Shown piece after piece: positions 1-9,113 of a stretch of 64,000 bases of DNA. The DNA lies in assembly GCA_002095075.2 (NCBI GenBank), contig LVCE01000002.1, forward strand, positions 124,001 to 188,000. The letters are read 5' to 3'. The first letter of the stretch is position 1. Each line of letters opens with the position of its first letter. The position numbers and the translations under genes were made by a program. The notes under the pieces are model-generated. The model did not search any database. It had not been told where the DNA came from and worked only from the letters and a program-made list of their open reading frames with translations. Source of the DNA: Francisella endosymbiont of Ornithodoros moubata (GTDB lineage: Bacteria > Pseudomonadota > Gammaproteobacteria > Francisellales > Francisellaceae).

Positions 1-759
1 ACCTCACCATTTTTTATAACTGCTGGTAGAAGTAAACTTTTAGTTAGCTCTTATGGTGGTAGTGGACCATGGACTAGTGGTACAATTAATGAATTTTTAT
101 CTCCAGATAAAGTTACAAATATATTTTTTAATTATAAAAGTGATATTATCAATACTAATATTTCTGTGTTTGCTTCTGATGATAAAAGAGCTAATTTCTC
201 TGCTTGATTTTTCTATATTGATTCATGGACTTCTAATTTGTCAGTAGGTTTTAATGCGGGATATGTTTTTAACATTGCCCGAGTAGGTAATAGTAGTATA
301 TCTCAGTTTCTCAACAATATAAGCAAAAGTAATGAGAATATTAGTGTTAAAATTTTTGATGGTACTTTAGCATACTCCATGCTTGGTGGTATCTGACAGC
401 TTCAGGGAAGCTGGTTAACAACAGTCAATAAAGAAGATTTTGATCAAGATGGAAGCAATGTTAATACTGTGGCTTGGTATCTAGGTATCGCGTATGCTCT
501 TAATCTTGGTGGTAGATATACAAACTTTAACTTTAGTTATGGTCAATCATATAATGCCACCAATATCCCTATGCTACTATCAAATGCGTCACCAAATTTT
601 GGTTTAGCAAGCTCTGGAATTAAGAACCAAATAATTGCTTCTGCACAGCGAGCTTACTTTGATAATAATGTTTTATTTGGTCCCGAATATTCATATCAAA
701 GTTTATACGATGGTGAACATATGAATACTTTAACTCTAGATCTATCTGTGTATATATAG
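1..759 (+). pseudogene. DUF3573 / LbtU-FslE-like siderophore porin, broken, 5' end outside window
   Basis: Frame 1 reads an outer-membrane beta-barrel-like protein from the window edge to TAA at 757-759, interrupted by in-frame TGA at 205-207 and 394-396. Readable segments such as FFITAGRSKLLVSSYGG, SNLSVGFNAGYVFN and the aromatic-ended C-terminus resemble the LbtU/FslE/FupA group of Francisella proteins (DUF3573), which act in siderophore and iron uptake at the outer membrane. The resemblance is from memory of the family, not an alignment. Both stops are TGA, which single changes at Gly or Trp codons could produce. The frame is otherwise kept, so decay looks recent. Loss would reduce siderophore-iron import unless paralogues exist elsewhere. 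Confidence 0.6.
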
Positions 760-852
760 TTTATGTTTGTTGTTATGACATTGATAAAAAAGTTAATATC
801 ATATAATATTTAGAATTCTTATTATGATATTTTTATATTCAGAGCATTTATT

Positions 853-2745
853 TTGAATAATAGTATAGAGCTATTTGTACATTCGTCTAATTATATTTTA
901 CTAGTATCTGGCTTGATATTGTTTTTTGCTATCGTGTCACAGTTTTTATCTTGGAGATTAAAGCTTCCATCAATACTATTTTTGATTTTAAGTGGAATTA
1001 TCTTAGGACCTTTATCCGAGGTAATATTTCAAGGTGGTTTTAAACTTGTTGATGGTAACGTTATATTTGGTGAAGCTTTATCACCGTTTGTCTCAATCTG
1101 TGTTGCGATAATTCTCTTTGAAGGTAGTTTATCACTAAATTTTAGTAAGATAAAAAGTGTAAGTAGTGTTGTTGTACTTCTAATTACGGTAGGTATAGCA
1201 ATTACTGTCGTACTTACGGCATTATTTTGTTGTTATGTTGTTGGTTTGAATCTAGAGCTATCTATGCTGATAGGCGGTATTACCTGTGTAAGTGGCCCAA
1301 CTGTTGTACCCCCTTTGATGAGAACTGTTAGACCTAAAAAGCATATTGCAAATATCTTAAAATGGGAAGCTATACTTGTAGATCCTATCGGCGCATTAGT
1401 AGTTGTTTTTATGCTGGCATGGTTTGTTATTGGTGGTAATTTTGCTAATCAACCTAATGCAACAAGCATATTTATAGCATATATGGTGTTTGTATGTATT
1501 TTAGGGATAACATCAGGATTTATTTTTGGTTATTTAATTGGGTTAAGCTTTAGAAAACATTATATTCCAGAGTATTTAAAAAGCTTCTTTGTACTAGCAG
1601 TAATTGTGCTTGGCTTTATTATTTCTGATGCGATTATGCATGGTGCTGGGCTGTTAATGGTAACAGTAGCAGGTCTAGTAATGGCAAATATGAAAGATAT
1701 TAAAATGTCTGATATTGTCTCATTTAAAGAGAACCTAAGTATTGTAATTATCTCAGTTCTTTTTATTGTCCTAGGAGCAGAGATAGACTTTAGTTTATTT
1801 AAAGATTATTGGTTAGATCTAATTGAGGTTTTTTTATTTTTACAGTTTGTATTACGACCAATAGTTGTTTTTTTATGCTGTCTAGGCTCTAAAACAACTT
1901 TTGCAGAAAGAATTATTATGGGCATTATTTATCCTCGTGGGATTGTGGCAGCATCAGTAGCAGCATTAGTAGCAATTAAGATTATTAAATCACATCCTGA
2001 ACTATACAGTGAGGCAAATACTTTAGTATTCTTTGTATTTATGATAATTGTTTTTACGGTTGTTTTTCAAAGTATAGTTACACCATATATTTCAAAAGCA
2101 CTTGGAGTTACTGAACCAGAAGGTAAAGGATTTTTGATAATTGGTGGCAATAGATTTGCACGCGAATTAGCAGAAATTTTTGTCAAAAATGATATCGAAG
2201 TCGTAATTACAGATTCCTCTTGGGGTAATGTGCAAAAATGCCGGCAGTTGGGTTTAAATACTTATTATGGTAGTCCTGTTTCAATTCATGCTGATTGGAG
2301 TATTAATTTGGTTGGCATCGGTGCAATGCTTGGATTATCAACTAGTGAGTATGTAAATGCTGTATCAGCTATGAAATATAAATACGAGTTTGGCTCAAAT
2401 AATGTCTATGTAATCCGTACAGCGCAAAAAGAGAGTTACAAAGGTATTGGTGCTATAGAAACAAATCTTGCTAATCTACTATTTGATGAGGGCATTGACT
2501 TTAATGTCTTGATAGAGATGCTCAATCAAGGAGCTAAAATCAGAATTACAAATATTACTCCTAACTACACTTTAGAAAAGTTTTTTAGTGATAATCCCAA
2601 CGCTATTGGATTATTTATCATCGATGATAATGGCTATGCACAACCTTTTAGTAAGAATAAAAAGATTAAACTTGAGAGTTATAGTTTGATATCATTAAGA
2701 GATGATAATTCTAAAAGTAAGGATCAGCTATGTCTAGATGTATAA
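853..2745 (+). CDS. CPA1-type cation/proton antiporter with C-terminal nucleotide-binding-like domain
   Basis: The 630-residue protein has about 12-13 hydrophobic segments over residues 1-415, typical of Na+/H+ exchangers (NhaP/CPA1). The conserved segment around GGITCVSGPTVVPPLM and the later PRGIVAASVAALV segment match the exchanger core. After residue 420 a Rossmann-like part begins (GFLIIGGNRFARELAEIF), as in TrkA-N domains that sense nucleotides and gate transport. Predicted role is exchange of Na+ or K+ for H+ across the inner membrane. The start is a TTG, because no in-frame ATG lies before the first membrane helix; the ribosome site is weak. It overlaps the next gene by 16 bases, suggesting coupling. 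Confidence 0.8.
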   Translation: MNNSIELFVHSSNYILLVSGLILFFAIVSQFLSWRLKLPSILFLILSGIILGPLSEVIFQGGFKLVDGNVIFGEALSPFVSICVAIILFEGSLSLNFSKIKSVSSVVVLLITVGIAITVVLTALFCCYVVGLNLELSMLIGGITCVSGPTVVPPLMRTVRPKKHIANILKWEAILVDPIGALVVVFMLAWFVIGGNFANQPNATSIFIAYMVFVCILGITSGFIFGYLIGLSFRKHYIPEYLKSFFVLAVIVLGFIISDAIMHGAGLLMVTVAGLVMANMKDIKMSDIVSFKENLSIVIISVLFIVLGAEIDFSLFKDYWLDLIEVFLFLQFVLRPIVVFLCCLGSKTTFAERIIMGIIYPRGIVAASVAALVAIKIIKSHPELYSEANTLVFFVFMIIVFTVVFQSIVTPYISKALGVTEPEGKGFLIIGGNRFARELAEIFVKNDIEVVITDSSWGNVQKCRQLGLNTYYGSPVSIHADWSINLVGIGAMLGLSTSEYVNAVSAMKYKYEFGSNNVYVIRTAQKESYKGIGAIETNLANLLFDEGIDFNVLIEMLNQGAKIRITNITPNYTLEKFFSDNPNAIGLFIIDDNGYAQPFSKNKKIKLESYSLISLRDDNSKSKDQLCLDV

Positions 2746-3269
2746 GAAGTTTTAATGGTAAAGATCCTAAGGTAGCTGATTCAGCTTATGTTGATGAGTC
2801 AGCGGCAGTAATAGGAGATGTTATCTTAAAAGAAGATTCATCTATATGGCCACAAGTCAGTGTAAGGGGGGATCTCTTAACAATCACTATTGGTAAAGGC
2901 ACTAACATCCAAGATTGCAGCACACTTCATACTACTGAATATCTTAAGGATTTCGGTCAAGGGTTTGCATTAAGTATAGGAGACTATGTGACAGTAGGAC
3001 ATGGTGTTGTTTTACATGGCTGTGAGATAAAAAATAACTGCCTAATAGGCATGGGTTCTATAATACTCGATGGAGCGGTAGTTGAACCATGGGTTTTTCT
3101 AGGCGCTGGTAGTTTAGTACCATCAGGAAAAGTTCTTGAGTCAGGTTATATGTATTTAGGTTCACCAGTTAAAAAAATCAGACCAGTAAGTGAACATGAA
3201 AGACAAATTATTAGAGAAAATGCTGAATACTATGTCAAAGTTAAAAATAGATATAAAGCACAAATTTAG
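2730..3269 (+). CDS. yrdA: Gamma carbonic anhydrase family protein (YrdA-like)
   Basis: A 179-residue left-handed beta-helix protein with the hexapeptide rhythm of the gamma-carbonic-anhydrase/YrdA family. RGD at about residue 46, the TNIQDCSTLH segment and VGHGVVLHGC carry the histidines that bind metal in this family. The enzyme would hydrate CO2 in the cytoplasm, although many YrdA proteins have little measured activity. It starts inside the end of the antiporter gene and its own 3' end overlaps lolB, so the three probably share a transcript. Length is normal for the family. Confidence 0.85.
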   Translation: MSRCIRSFNGKDPKVADSAYVDESAAVIGDVILKEDSSIWPQVSVRGDLLTITIGKGTNIQDCSTLHTTEYLKDFGQGFALSIGDYVTVGHGVVLHGCEIKNNCLIGMGSIILDGAVVEPWVFLGAGSLVPSGKVLESGYMYLGSPVKKIRPVSEHERQIIRENAEYYVKVKNRYKAQI

Positions 3270-3861
3270 CTTATTTATTGCTTTAATATTGATTATATTG
3301 CTGTCATCTTGTGCTACAACACAATCTAATATTACAGCTATTACTACTAAGACAGTTTTTGAAGAGACTACTTATAATAACTTACTCAAACTTAAAAAAT
3401 GGCAAGCTAAGGGTGTTATTGGTATTATTTATAATAATCAAGCTAAATCTGCTAATTGTATATACCTACAAGACGGTGATAATTTTAGTATCAAACTTTA
3501 TGGCCCATTGGGAATAGGTAGTGTTGAGGTAAAAGGTGATACTAACAGTGTCTCACTAGAGAATAGTAAAGGGCAAAAGCTAACAGCAAAAGATCCTAAA
3601 ACCTTGATGCTTGAGCAATTAGACTGGTATGTTCCAGTAGACGGATTAAAATATTGGATAAAAGCCATAGCGATACCAGATATTCGACAAACTTCGAAAT
3701 TAAACCAGAATAATCTGTTAAGTAAACTATCACAAAATGGTTGGAATATTGCTTATAGTAATTATGAACTAGTTGACTATAAATATCCATTACCAACAAA
3801 AATTAGGATGTCTAGAGATAATCTAACTATAAAAATCTTTATAAAATCATGGCAAATATAA
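3232..3861 (+). CDS. lolB: Outer-membrane lipoprotein receptor LolB
   Basis: LolB accepts lipoproteins from LolA and inserts them in the outer membrane. The proposed 209-residue product has a short basic N-terminus, a hydrophobic stretch and a lipobox LLSSC with Cys at about residue 27. [25 protein letters not shown] and the [13 protein letters not shown] segment match LolB, where the last part is the most conserved. I prefer ATG 3232; ATG 3190 would add 14 residues and a longer overlap with yrdA. It overlaps ispE by 13 bases. The lolB-ispE pair is common in gammaproteobacteria, which supports the call. Confidence 0.85.
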   Translation: MSKLKIDIKHKFSLFIALILIILLSSCATTQSNITAITTKTVFEETTYNNLLKLKKWQAKGVIGIIYNNQAKSANCIYLQDGDNFSIKLYGPLGIGSVEVKGDTNSVSLENSKGQKLTAKDPKTLMLEQLDWYVPVDGLKYWIKAIAIPDIRQTSKLNQNNLLSKLSQNGWNIAYSNYELVDYKYPLPTKIRMSRDNLTIKIFIKSWQI

Positions 3862-4676
3862 AAGCTAAAAAATATTGTAGTTATACAAAGATAAATCTAT
3901 TTTTGCATATATTAAAAAAACGCGTAGATGGTTATCATAACCTTCAAACATGGTTTACCTTTTTAGATTTAAAAGATCAGCTAACTTTTAGTTTTAATGA
4001 TTCACGAGAGATTAATATTTCAAGTAATATCAACATTGCCTCAAAACAAGATAATTTGGTATATAAAGCTATCAAAAGATTCCAGCAGAGCTATGGTGTA
4101 CAAGACATAGGTGTTAATATTGAGATTAAAAAAAATATTCCAATTGGAGCAGGGCTTGGAGGTGGAAGTTCAAATGCTGCAACTACACTTATAACTTTAC
4201 GTGATTATTACTTACCTGAATTGTCAAATGAGGAAATGATTCCTTTGGCTACAAAACTTGGCGCTGATGTGCCAATATTTCTTTATGGTAAATCTGCATG
4301 GGCAGAAGGTATCGGTGAGATATTGCACCATAAGGATTTTAGTCCGCGGTATGTACTATTGATTAAACCTGATATCCACATCAATACAAGAGAGTTTTTT
4401 GCAAGTGAGAAGTTAATTAAGACTAATAAACTGATATCTAAAGATTTAGACTTTGATGAGAGTGTTATGCATAACGATTTTGAGAATGTCTTTTATGCAA
4501 AATATCCAGAGTTTAGTGAATACCTAAAAGAGTTAGATAGTAGTTTTAGAATGACAGGTACAGGTTCTTGTTTTTATTTACTCTCAACGGATAAAAATAA
4601 ACTTGAGCAACTAGGAAGAAAAATTGATAAATCTCTTGACAAATGGCTAGTTAGAACATTAAACTATGTCTACTAA
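3849..4676 (+). CDS. ispE: 4-diphosphocytidyl-2-C-methyl-D-erythritol kinase
   Basis: IspE phosphorylates CDP-methylerythritol in the MEP pathway to isoprenoid precursors. The 275-residue protein shows the GHMP-kinase signature [12 protein letters not shown] (about residues 99-110), the N-terminal [12 protein letters not shown] substrate loop with its lysine, GADVPIF with the catalytic aspartate, and the C-terminal [11 protein letters not shown] glycine-rich motif. Length is normal. It overlaps lolB and is followed 18 bases later by tRNA-Gln. Confidence 0.95.
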   Translation: MANIKAKKYCSYTKINLFLHILKKRVDGYHNLQTWFTFLDLKDQLTFSFNDSREINISSNINIASKQDNLVYKAIKRFQQSYGVQDIGVNIEIKKNIPIGAGLGGGSSNAATTLITLRDYYLPELSNEEMIPLATKLGADVPIFLYGKSAWAEGIGEILHHKDFSPRYVLLIKPDIHINTREFFASEKLIKTNKLISKDLDFDESVMHNDFENVFYAKYPEFSEYLKELDSSFRMTGTGSCFYLLSTDKNKLEQLGRKIDKSLDKWLVRTLNYVY

Positions 4677-4694
4677 CTTAAGGTTAGTTTCTAT

Positions 4695-4769
4695 TGGGCT
4701 ATCGCCAAGCGGTAAGGCAACGGGTTTTGATCCCGTCATCCCCAGGTTCGAATCCTGGTAGCCCAGCCA
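4695..4769 (+). tRNA. tRNA-Gln (anticodon TTG)
   Basis: A full cloverleaf can be drawn. The 7-base acceptor stem TGGGCTA pairs with TAGCCCA, followed by discriminator G and an encoded CCA. The anticodon arm has stem CGGG/CCCG with loop TTTTGAT (anticodon TTG, decodes CAA/CAG). The T arm is CCAGG-TTCGAAT-CCTGG. Total length is 75 bases. Confidence 0.97.
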
Positions 4770-4863
4770 TAAAAATTCGATGATTTAATTTTCAACTATA
4801 AGACTTAAAATACTTATTATTTTTTTGTAGGCTAATATTTACGGTTAATTAAGATTTATTGTA

Positions 4864-5238
4864 ATGCTTGTGTTTCTAAACATATTATCTTACTTACAAC
4901 CACTTTTACTTTTAACTTTTGTATATTTGCTAAGCAAAAAAAGTTGCTTGGTTATTTGTTATATTAGCATACATTTATCCGTTTCTAAGAAAGGTTGTTA
5001 ATATTAATCAAGTTATACCTATAAACTATTATTTATATGCTATTATAAATGATTTATTGTACTTGGTATACCTATATGGGGCTTGTTAAAATCAAAACCA
5101 CAACAGCTAAGAGCTAGTCAAAAGAATGATCACATTAAAGTAGCATTTAACATAGCTACAGTGGTGTTTATTTATGTTATAGTTAGTCTTATAGCATTTT
5201 CATTTGTTGTAGCAAATTTTAAAGCAGATAGCTTTTAA
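4864..5238 (+). pseudogene. Small multi-pass membrane protein, frameshifted, unknown function
   Basis: Translation from ATG 4864 gives a hydrophobic start (LPLLLLTFVYLLSKKS) that shifts frame near 4940 and again near 5065. The pieces then read IPINYYLYAIINDLL and KVAFNIATVVFIYVIVSLIAF up to TAA 5236-5238, touching the next ATG. About 120 residues and three or four membrane segments can be rebuilt. I do not recognise the family. At least two frameshifts make it non-functional. The next gene probably shared its message. Confidence 0.55.
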
Positions 5239-5481
5239 ATGACTTTATATATTCTAGGTAATATTTTTATGCTGACAGGTTTTGTCTTGGCGGTTCTGCG
5301 TTATCGATTTTGTTTGCTATTTTTAGTGATAGGTTTTACTTTAACTGCATTAGTAAATATTTATTTTATTTTTACGCTGCCACAATATTATTTATATGCT
5401 TTAGCTAACTATTATTTTTTGATAATAACAATCTTAAGTATCATAGTACTACTATATGGCTATCTAAAAAATACTAGATAA
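5239..5481 (+). CDS. Small membrane protein, unknown function
   Basis: An 80-residue protein made almost entirely of three hydrophobic segments (around residues 3-20, 24-47 and 51-76) with a basic tail KNTR. ATG follows directly on the stop of the broken upstream membrane gene, so the two were probably translated together. No motif identifies a function. It is intact, but with its partner broken it may be under little selection. Confidence 0.55.
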   Translation: MTLYILGNIFMLTGFVLAVLRYRFCLLFLVIGFTLTALVNIYFIFTLPQYYLYALANYYFLIITILSIIVLLYGYLKNTR

Positions 5482-5552
5482 AAGTTTTGCAGAGCGAGTA
5501 TATAAATCGTTATACTGTTTGCATAGATGAAACAAGTTATTTAGGAATTTAG

Positions 5553-6345
5553 ATGTCTGCACAATATCATATCGGTAAACTAGGTGAAAAATATGGTCTA
5601 CAAGAAAAGCAGCAATGGCTTGCCGAACAAAATATCAAAAGATCTTATCAACAAGAGGCAGAGGAAAAAATACTAGCATTACCTCGCCAAGATTTTGATA
5701 TAGAAACTTATGGTAAATTGGACTATCCAGTAGGTAGTTATATCTTATATGTAATAAAGACTAAAAACTGGTATCCAAGCAAACCTTATGTTTTAATAAC
5801 CAGAGGAGTCCAAGGCTATGAAACAATCAACCGTTGGAATCCTAATGTGGTAGATCCAAATAGATCATTCTATTTAGAAAGTAGCTGTAGGAGGCTGTTT
5901 TAGCAATGAAATATGTTTTATGATTAGGGGATTCTAGTTTTTGATGCACATCGACTTACACGAGACAACAGATACTGGTGATAGTGAATTTAGACCAGCA
6001 TTAACAGTTCGTGAAGGTATAGTCATAGATAAGTGGACTATCCCAGATGGTTTCTATTTGGTTGCAAATAAAAATAAACCATATTATGACTTCCAAAAAT
6101 ATATAATTGATGCTGTATCTAAAGTTAATCATATAGTTCCTACTGATCTAAATACAAATATTCTTGGAGATGACACTATAAAAGATAGGATTATGTCTTG
6201 TGATTCTGATAAAGAAAAACTTTGTATGTCTTTCACATCTGTAGAGTATACTACAACAACAGAAGTTTATCCTGATAGCCCATAAAGAACTCACAAGAGT
6301 GTATTCTTGCTCAAGTAGAGGTGATAGTTGCAGGAAAAAGTAAAA
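5553..6345 (+). pseudogene. M14-family zinc carboxypeptidase-like protein, deleted and frameshifted
   Basis: The N-terminal part (from MSAQYHIGKLGEKYG) and the part NRWNPNVVDPNRSFYLES are in one frame ending at 5903. A second piece, HIDLHETTDTGDSEFRPA to TTTTEVYPDSP, runs 5941-6285 in another frame, with a short third-frame bridge (EEAVLAMKYVL) between. These pieces resemble M14 metallocarboxypeptidases, which cut C-terminal residues using a zinc held by an HxxE pair and a later His. The expected block after the zinc motif is missing: VQGYET runs straight into INRWNPN, and the motif His reads Gln. Later codons up to about 6345 also look related (LAQVEVIVAG). Confidence 0.7.
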
Positions 6346-6358
6346 GGAATAATAAAAT

Positions 6359-6928
6359 ATGTTAAATGCCTTAATTAATGTTGCGAGTTTTTTAGTAAAT
6401 ATAATATTTGGACTATACGCATTTATATTGCTATTTAGATTTTTTCTCCAGTGGGTAAAAGCAGATTTTTACAATCCTATTTGTCAGTTGGTTATGCGTG
6501 CAACAAATATTGCTATACTTCCGCTGAGAAAGTTTATTCCAGGGTTTTTAAATCTAGACTGGTCGTGTATAGTTGTGGTTTATATTGTATTTGCTATTGA
6601 AGACTTGCTTCTAAGTTGGCTTCATGGTTTTGGTTTTGAGTTAACTTTTATTTTGCTTAAGCCTTTTATAGATATAATCTTTGCGATTATAAATACGTAT
6701 GTGTATTTGATAATAATAAGGGTTATTTCCAGTTGGTTTGTCCAAGGAGCTTGTAATCCGCTTATTATGGTTATATACCAAGTTACAGAGCCACTACTAG
6801 CAAAAGCAAGAGAGATAGTCAAACCTACAAAATCAGGTTTTGATTTCTCACCGCTTGTAGTATTGGTTGGGTTACTATGTATTCAAATATTTCTTCAAAA
6901 TGTTATTGTACAACTTTTTCATTATTAA
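6359..6928 (+). CDS. YggT family integral membrane protein
   Basis: A 189-residue membrane protein with two similar halves of the YggT type, each with two hydrophobic segments. The halves carry the paired motifs LLFRFFLQWVKADFYNPICQ (about residues 24-43) and IIRVISSWFVQGACNPL. YggT proteins are implicated in osmotic tolerance and, in plants and cyanobacteria, in membrane organisation; the exact role is unknown. A good ribosome site (AAAGGAATAATAAA) precedes ATG 6359. It sits 10 bases before a YggU-like gene, the usual yggT-yggU order. Confidence 0.85.
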   Translation: MLNALINVASFLVNIIFGLYAFILLFRFFLQWVKADFYNPICQLVMRATNIAILPLRKFIPGFLNLDWSCIVVVYIVFAIEDLLLSWLHGFGFELTFILLKPFIDIIFAIINTYVYLIIIRVISSWFVQGACNPLIMVIYQVTEPLLAKAREIVKPTKSGFDFSPLVVLVGLLCIQIFLQNVIVQLFHY

Positions 6929-6938
6929 TATTTAGCTA

Positions 6939-7205
6939 ATGAGTTTTATTTTAGCTGTGTATATTCAACCTAACTCTGCTAAAAATGAAGTTTGTGGAGT
7001 TTTTGATGGACTCCTAAAGATTAAGATAGCTTCACCAGCTGTAGATGGCAAAACAAACAAAGCTTTGATTGAGTTTATTACTAAAGAGTTTAAGATTAAA
7101 AAGAAACTTATAACAATACTAAAGGGCAATACATCTAGAAAAAAATTATTAGAAATAGACCTTCTCCAAGTTTCAGATAATTTAGCTTTGGTACTAAAAC
7201 AATAG
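6939..7205 (+). CDS. DUF167 / YggU family protein
   Basis: An 88-residue cytoplasmic protein of the YggU (DUF167) family. Diagnostic segments are VYIQPNSAKNEV near the start, LKIKIASPAVDGKTNKAL in the middle and LKGNTSRKKLLEI near the end. Its function is unknown. It is translated just after yggT with a 10-base gap, as in many gammaproteobacteria. Confidence 0.85.
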   Translation: MSFILAVYIQPNSAKNEVCGVFDGLLKIKIASPAVDGKTNKALIEFITKEFKIKKKLITILKGNTSRKKLLEIDLLQVSDNLALVLKQ

Positions 7206-7309
7206 TTAGGTTGGATAAAATTTGTAACTTAGTTGTTTTATAGTTTATTATAAAACAATCAATCTATGTAAAAGTCTTTTATAAAAAGATAATTTACACT
7301 TTAATAGGT

Positions 7310-8440
7310 ATGTTTATACTTACACATTTATAGGCTTCTGTAATTTTTATCAACTCATTAGCCTCGGGTAAAAATAATGGCTAAAGTTGGAAAGATGCTT
7401 ATACAACCATACAATCAGCCTTAGAAGTGGCAAAATCAAGTGACCAGATTTGGATAGCAAACGGTATTTTTTATCCAATTAAAGATAATGATAGGGATAA
7501 AAGTTTTATTATTCCAGAGAAAGTTTCTTTGCTTGGTGGTTAAAAGCTATTTTATTTAATTTAAATATTACTGGAAACATAGCTAAAATACTTGGTTCAG
7601 CTTTATATTAAGGTTCTTATAATGTTAACATAAAAGATGGTAGTAATATCTGGTTCTAATAAATAGCAAACTTAATGATAATGCTCTTTAACGAATGGTA
7701 CAAGCATTTACTTGGAGGGATGACAAGTACTCTTTTTATAATACTAATGTCCAAGGCTGGCTAAGTCAAAGTATTGATAAACTTCCTCAAGAATATAGTT
7801 TTTAAACTAAATTAGTTAACCAAAATATAACTACAAATACTATTAAAGCCATTAAGCAATAAATGGAAAAATTTCTTTTAAAGATGAGAATACTAAAGTA
7901 AATACTAATGTCAACATACTAAATAATATATATTATGTAACGCGAAATAATAAATCTAAAAAGCAGCTAGATAAGCTTTCTTGGCAAAAAGCTTTTAATT
8001 CTTTACAGCAAGCAATAGATACTGTATCTGAAAATGGTGGAGGTGAGATATGAGTTGCTAAAGGTACTTAATATCCTGATATAGATAAAAAGTTTCCAAG
8101 AGAATCAAGTCTCAAGATGAAAGAAAATGTAGCTATTTATGGAGGCTTTAGTGGGAATTAAACATCAATATCTCAAAGAGATCTTGGTAAAAATAAGGTT
8201 ACCTTGAGTGTTAATATTGGTAAAGTGCTTGAAAAAGATACCCATAACTATCATGTAATGATAGGAGCCAAAAATAGCCTAGTGGATGGTATAACAATTT
8301 CTGGAGGTGTTTGCAAGATAGTCAGGGGGAATAATCGTTATGGTGGTGGAATATAAATGATAGGATTTGATCAAACAATGAATGTAAAAAATTATATATT
8401 CGAAAATAATGAAGCTTACATCGTTCATTAACCAAAAGAT
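7310..8440 (+). pseudogene. Pmp-like parallel beta-helix surface protein, heavily degraded
   Basis: From ATG 7310 one reads a hydrophobic leader and then two copies of a motif typical of Pmp-like/choice-of-anchor-Q right-handed beta-helix proteins. Copy one has SWKDAYTTIQSALEVA, IWIANGIFYP and EKVSLLGG (7390-7542). Copy two has SWQKAFNSLQQAIDTV, VAKGT and ENVAIYGGF (7979-8155), then DGITISGG. There are many in-frame stops and several frameshifts, so no product is possible. Such proteins are usually secreted or surface-exposed; the substrate is unknown. The right end is replaced near 8440-8470 by a relic on the other strand. Confidence 0.6.
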
Positions 8441-8449
8441 GATATTAGT

Positions 8450-8963
8450 TATTAAAGGTTTAAGGTAATCCATGCAGCTGATTGAGAAACCATAATATTC
8501 CAAAGTAAGCCAGGTATTAAATAAGGTAGCTCAATTTTCCAGAACTTTTGCCATGCATTTAACTTAAATGCTGCAGCTTCTAATCCCATAACTGAATATG
8601 GGAATAGAAATATGCTGTGGTAAATGTCAGAAAACCTAGTAGCGGTGCAGACTCAAGAAAATTTATAATTGGTAAACACACTCTAGCAAGGTGTTTATTT
8701 TTAGCAGGCATATCCAATAATTAAGGCAAAGACAAATGAAAATAGCATACCTACAATTAGCCGCATAGTTGTGCGAAGCATATAATAAAGATTGCTTGGA
8801 TTAAGTGATATAGCAGCTACTGATGATGAGTCTACAAACGCCTTGTGCATAGCATTCTAAGCATAGTAGGTTAGTTTACCTATATAAGTAACAATAAGGT
8901 TAATACAATTAGTCAGCCTTATTTGGGATAATTTTTTGTTGTTATTACATAACTTGCAAACAT
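8450..8963 (-). pseudogene. NitT/TauT-type ABC transporter permease, truncated relic
   Basis: The minus strand reads from ATG 8963 (ribosome site AAGGAAA): FASYVITTKNYPK, then MRLIVGMLFSFVFALIIGYA, then a shifted LPIINFLESAPLLGFLTFTT and WKIELPYLIPGLLWNIMVSQ. The order and the proline-rich permease signature match the NitT/TauT-like binding-protein-dependent permeases. Several stops and at least two frameshifts break it. The C-terminal end is lost at about 8450, where it meets the beta-helix relic. No partner ATPase is seen nearby. Confidence 0.6.
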
Positions 8964-9077
8964 ATTTATTTTCCTTAGTGATCGTTTCAAGTTATCTTTG
9001 AGGCACTAACTTTGCGATAAATATAGCTATAGAAATTCTGTCATCTATACAGATACAAATATGCATATAGCATTAGT

Positions 9078-9113
9078 ATTGGTTAATTTTTTATTTAGAA
9101 AAAATTAACCAAT
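9078..9113. terminator. Perfect 15-bp hairpin, probable terminator
   Basis: ATTGGTTAATTTTTT (9078-9092) and its exact reverse complement (9099-9113) flank a 6-base loop. T- and A-runs allow intrinsic termination in either direction. It sits at the 3' end of the minus-strand RimK-like relic. Confidence 0.6.

Noticed and set aside
1-760. In-frame TGA codons read as tryptophan (code reassignment)
   Set aside because: Intact genes such as cyoB and priA use TGG for Trp, RF2 is present, and other relics carry TAA and TAG as well as frameshifts. Ordinary nonsense mutation explains the data.
8279-8503. 74-codon minus-strand frame
   Set aside because: It lies across the junction of two relics, in a frame that differs from both families, and shows no motif.
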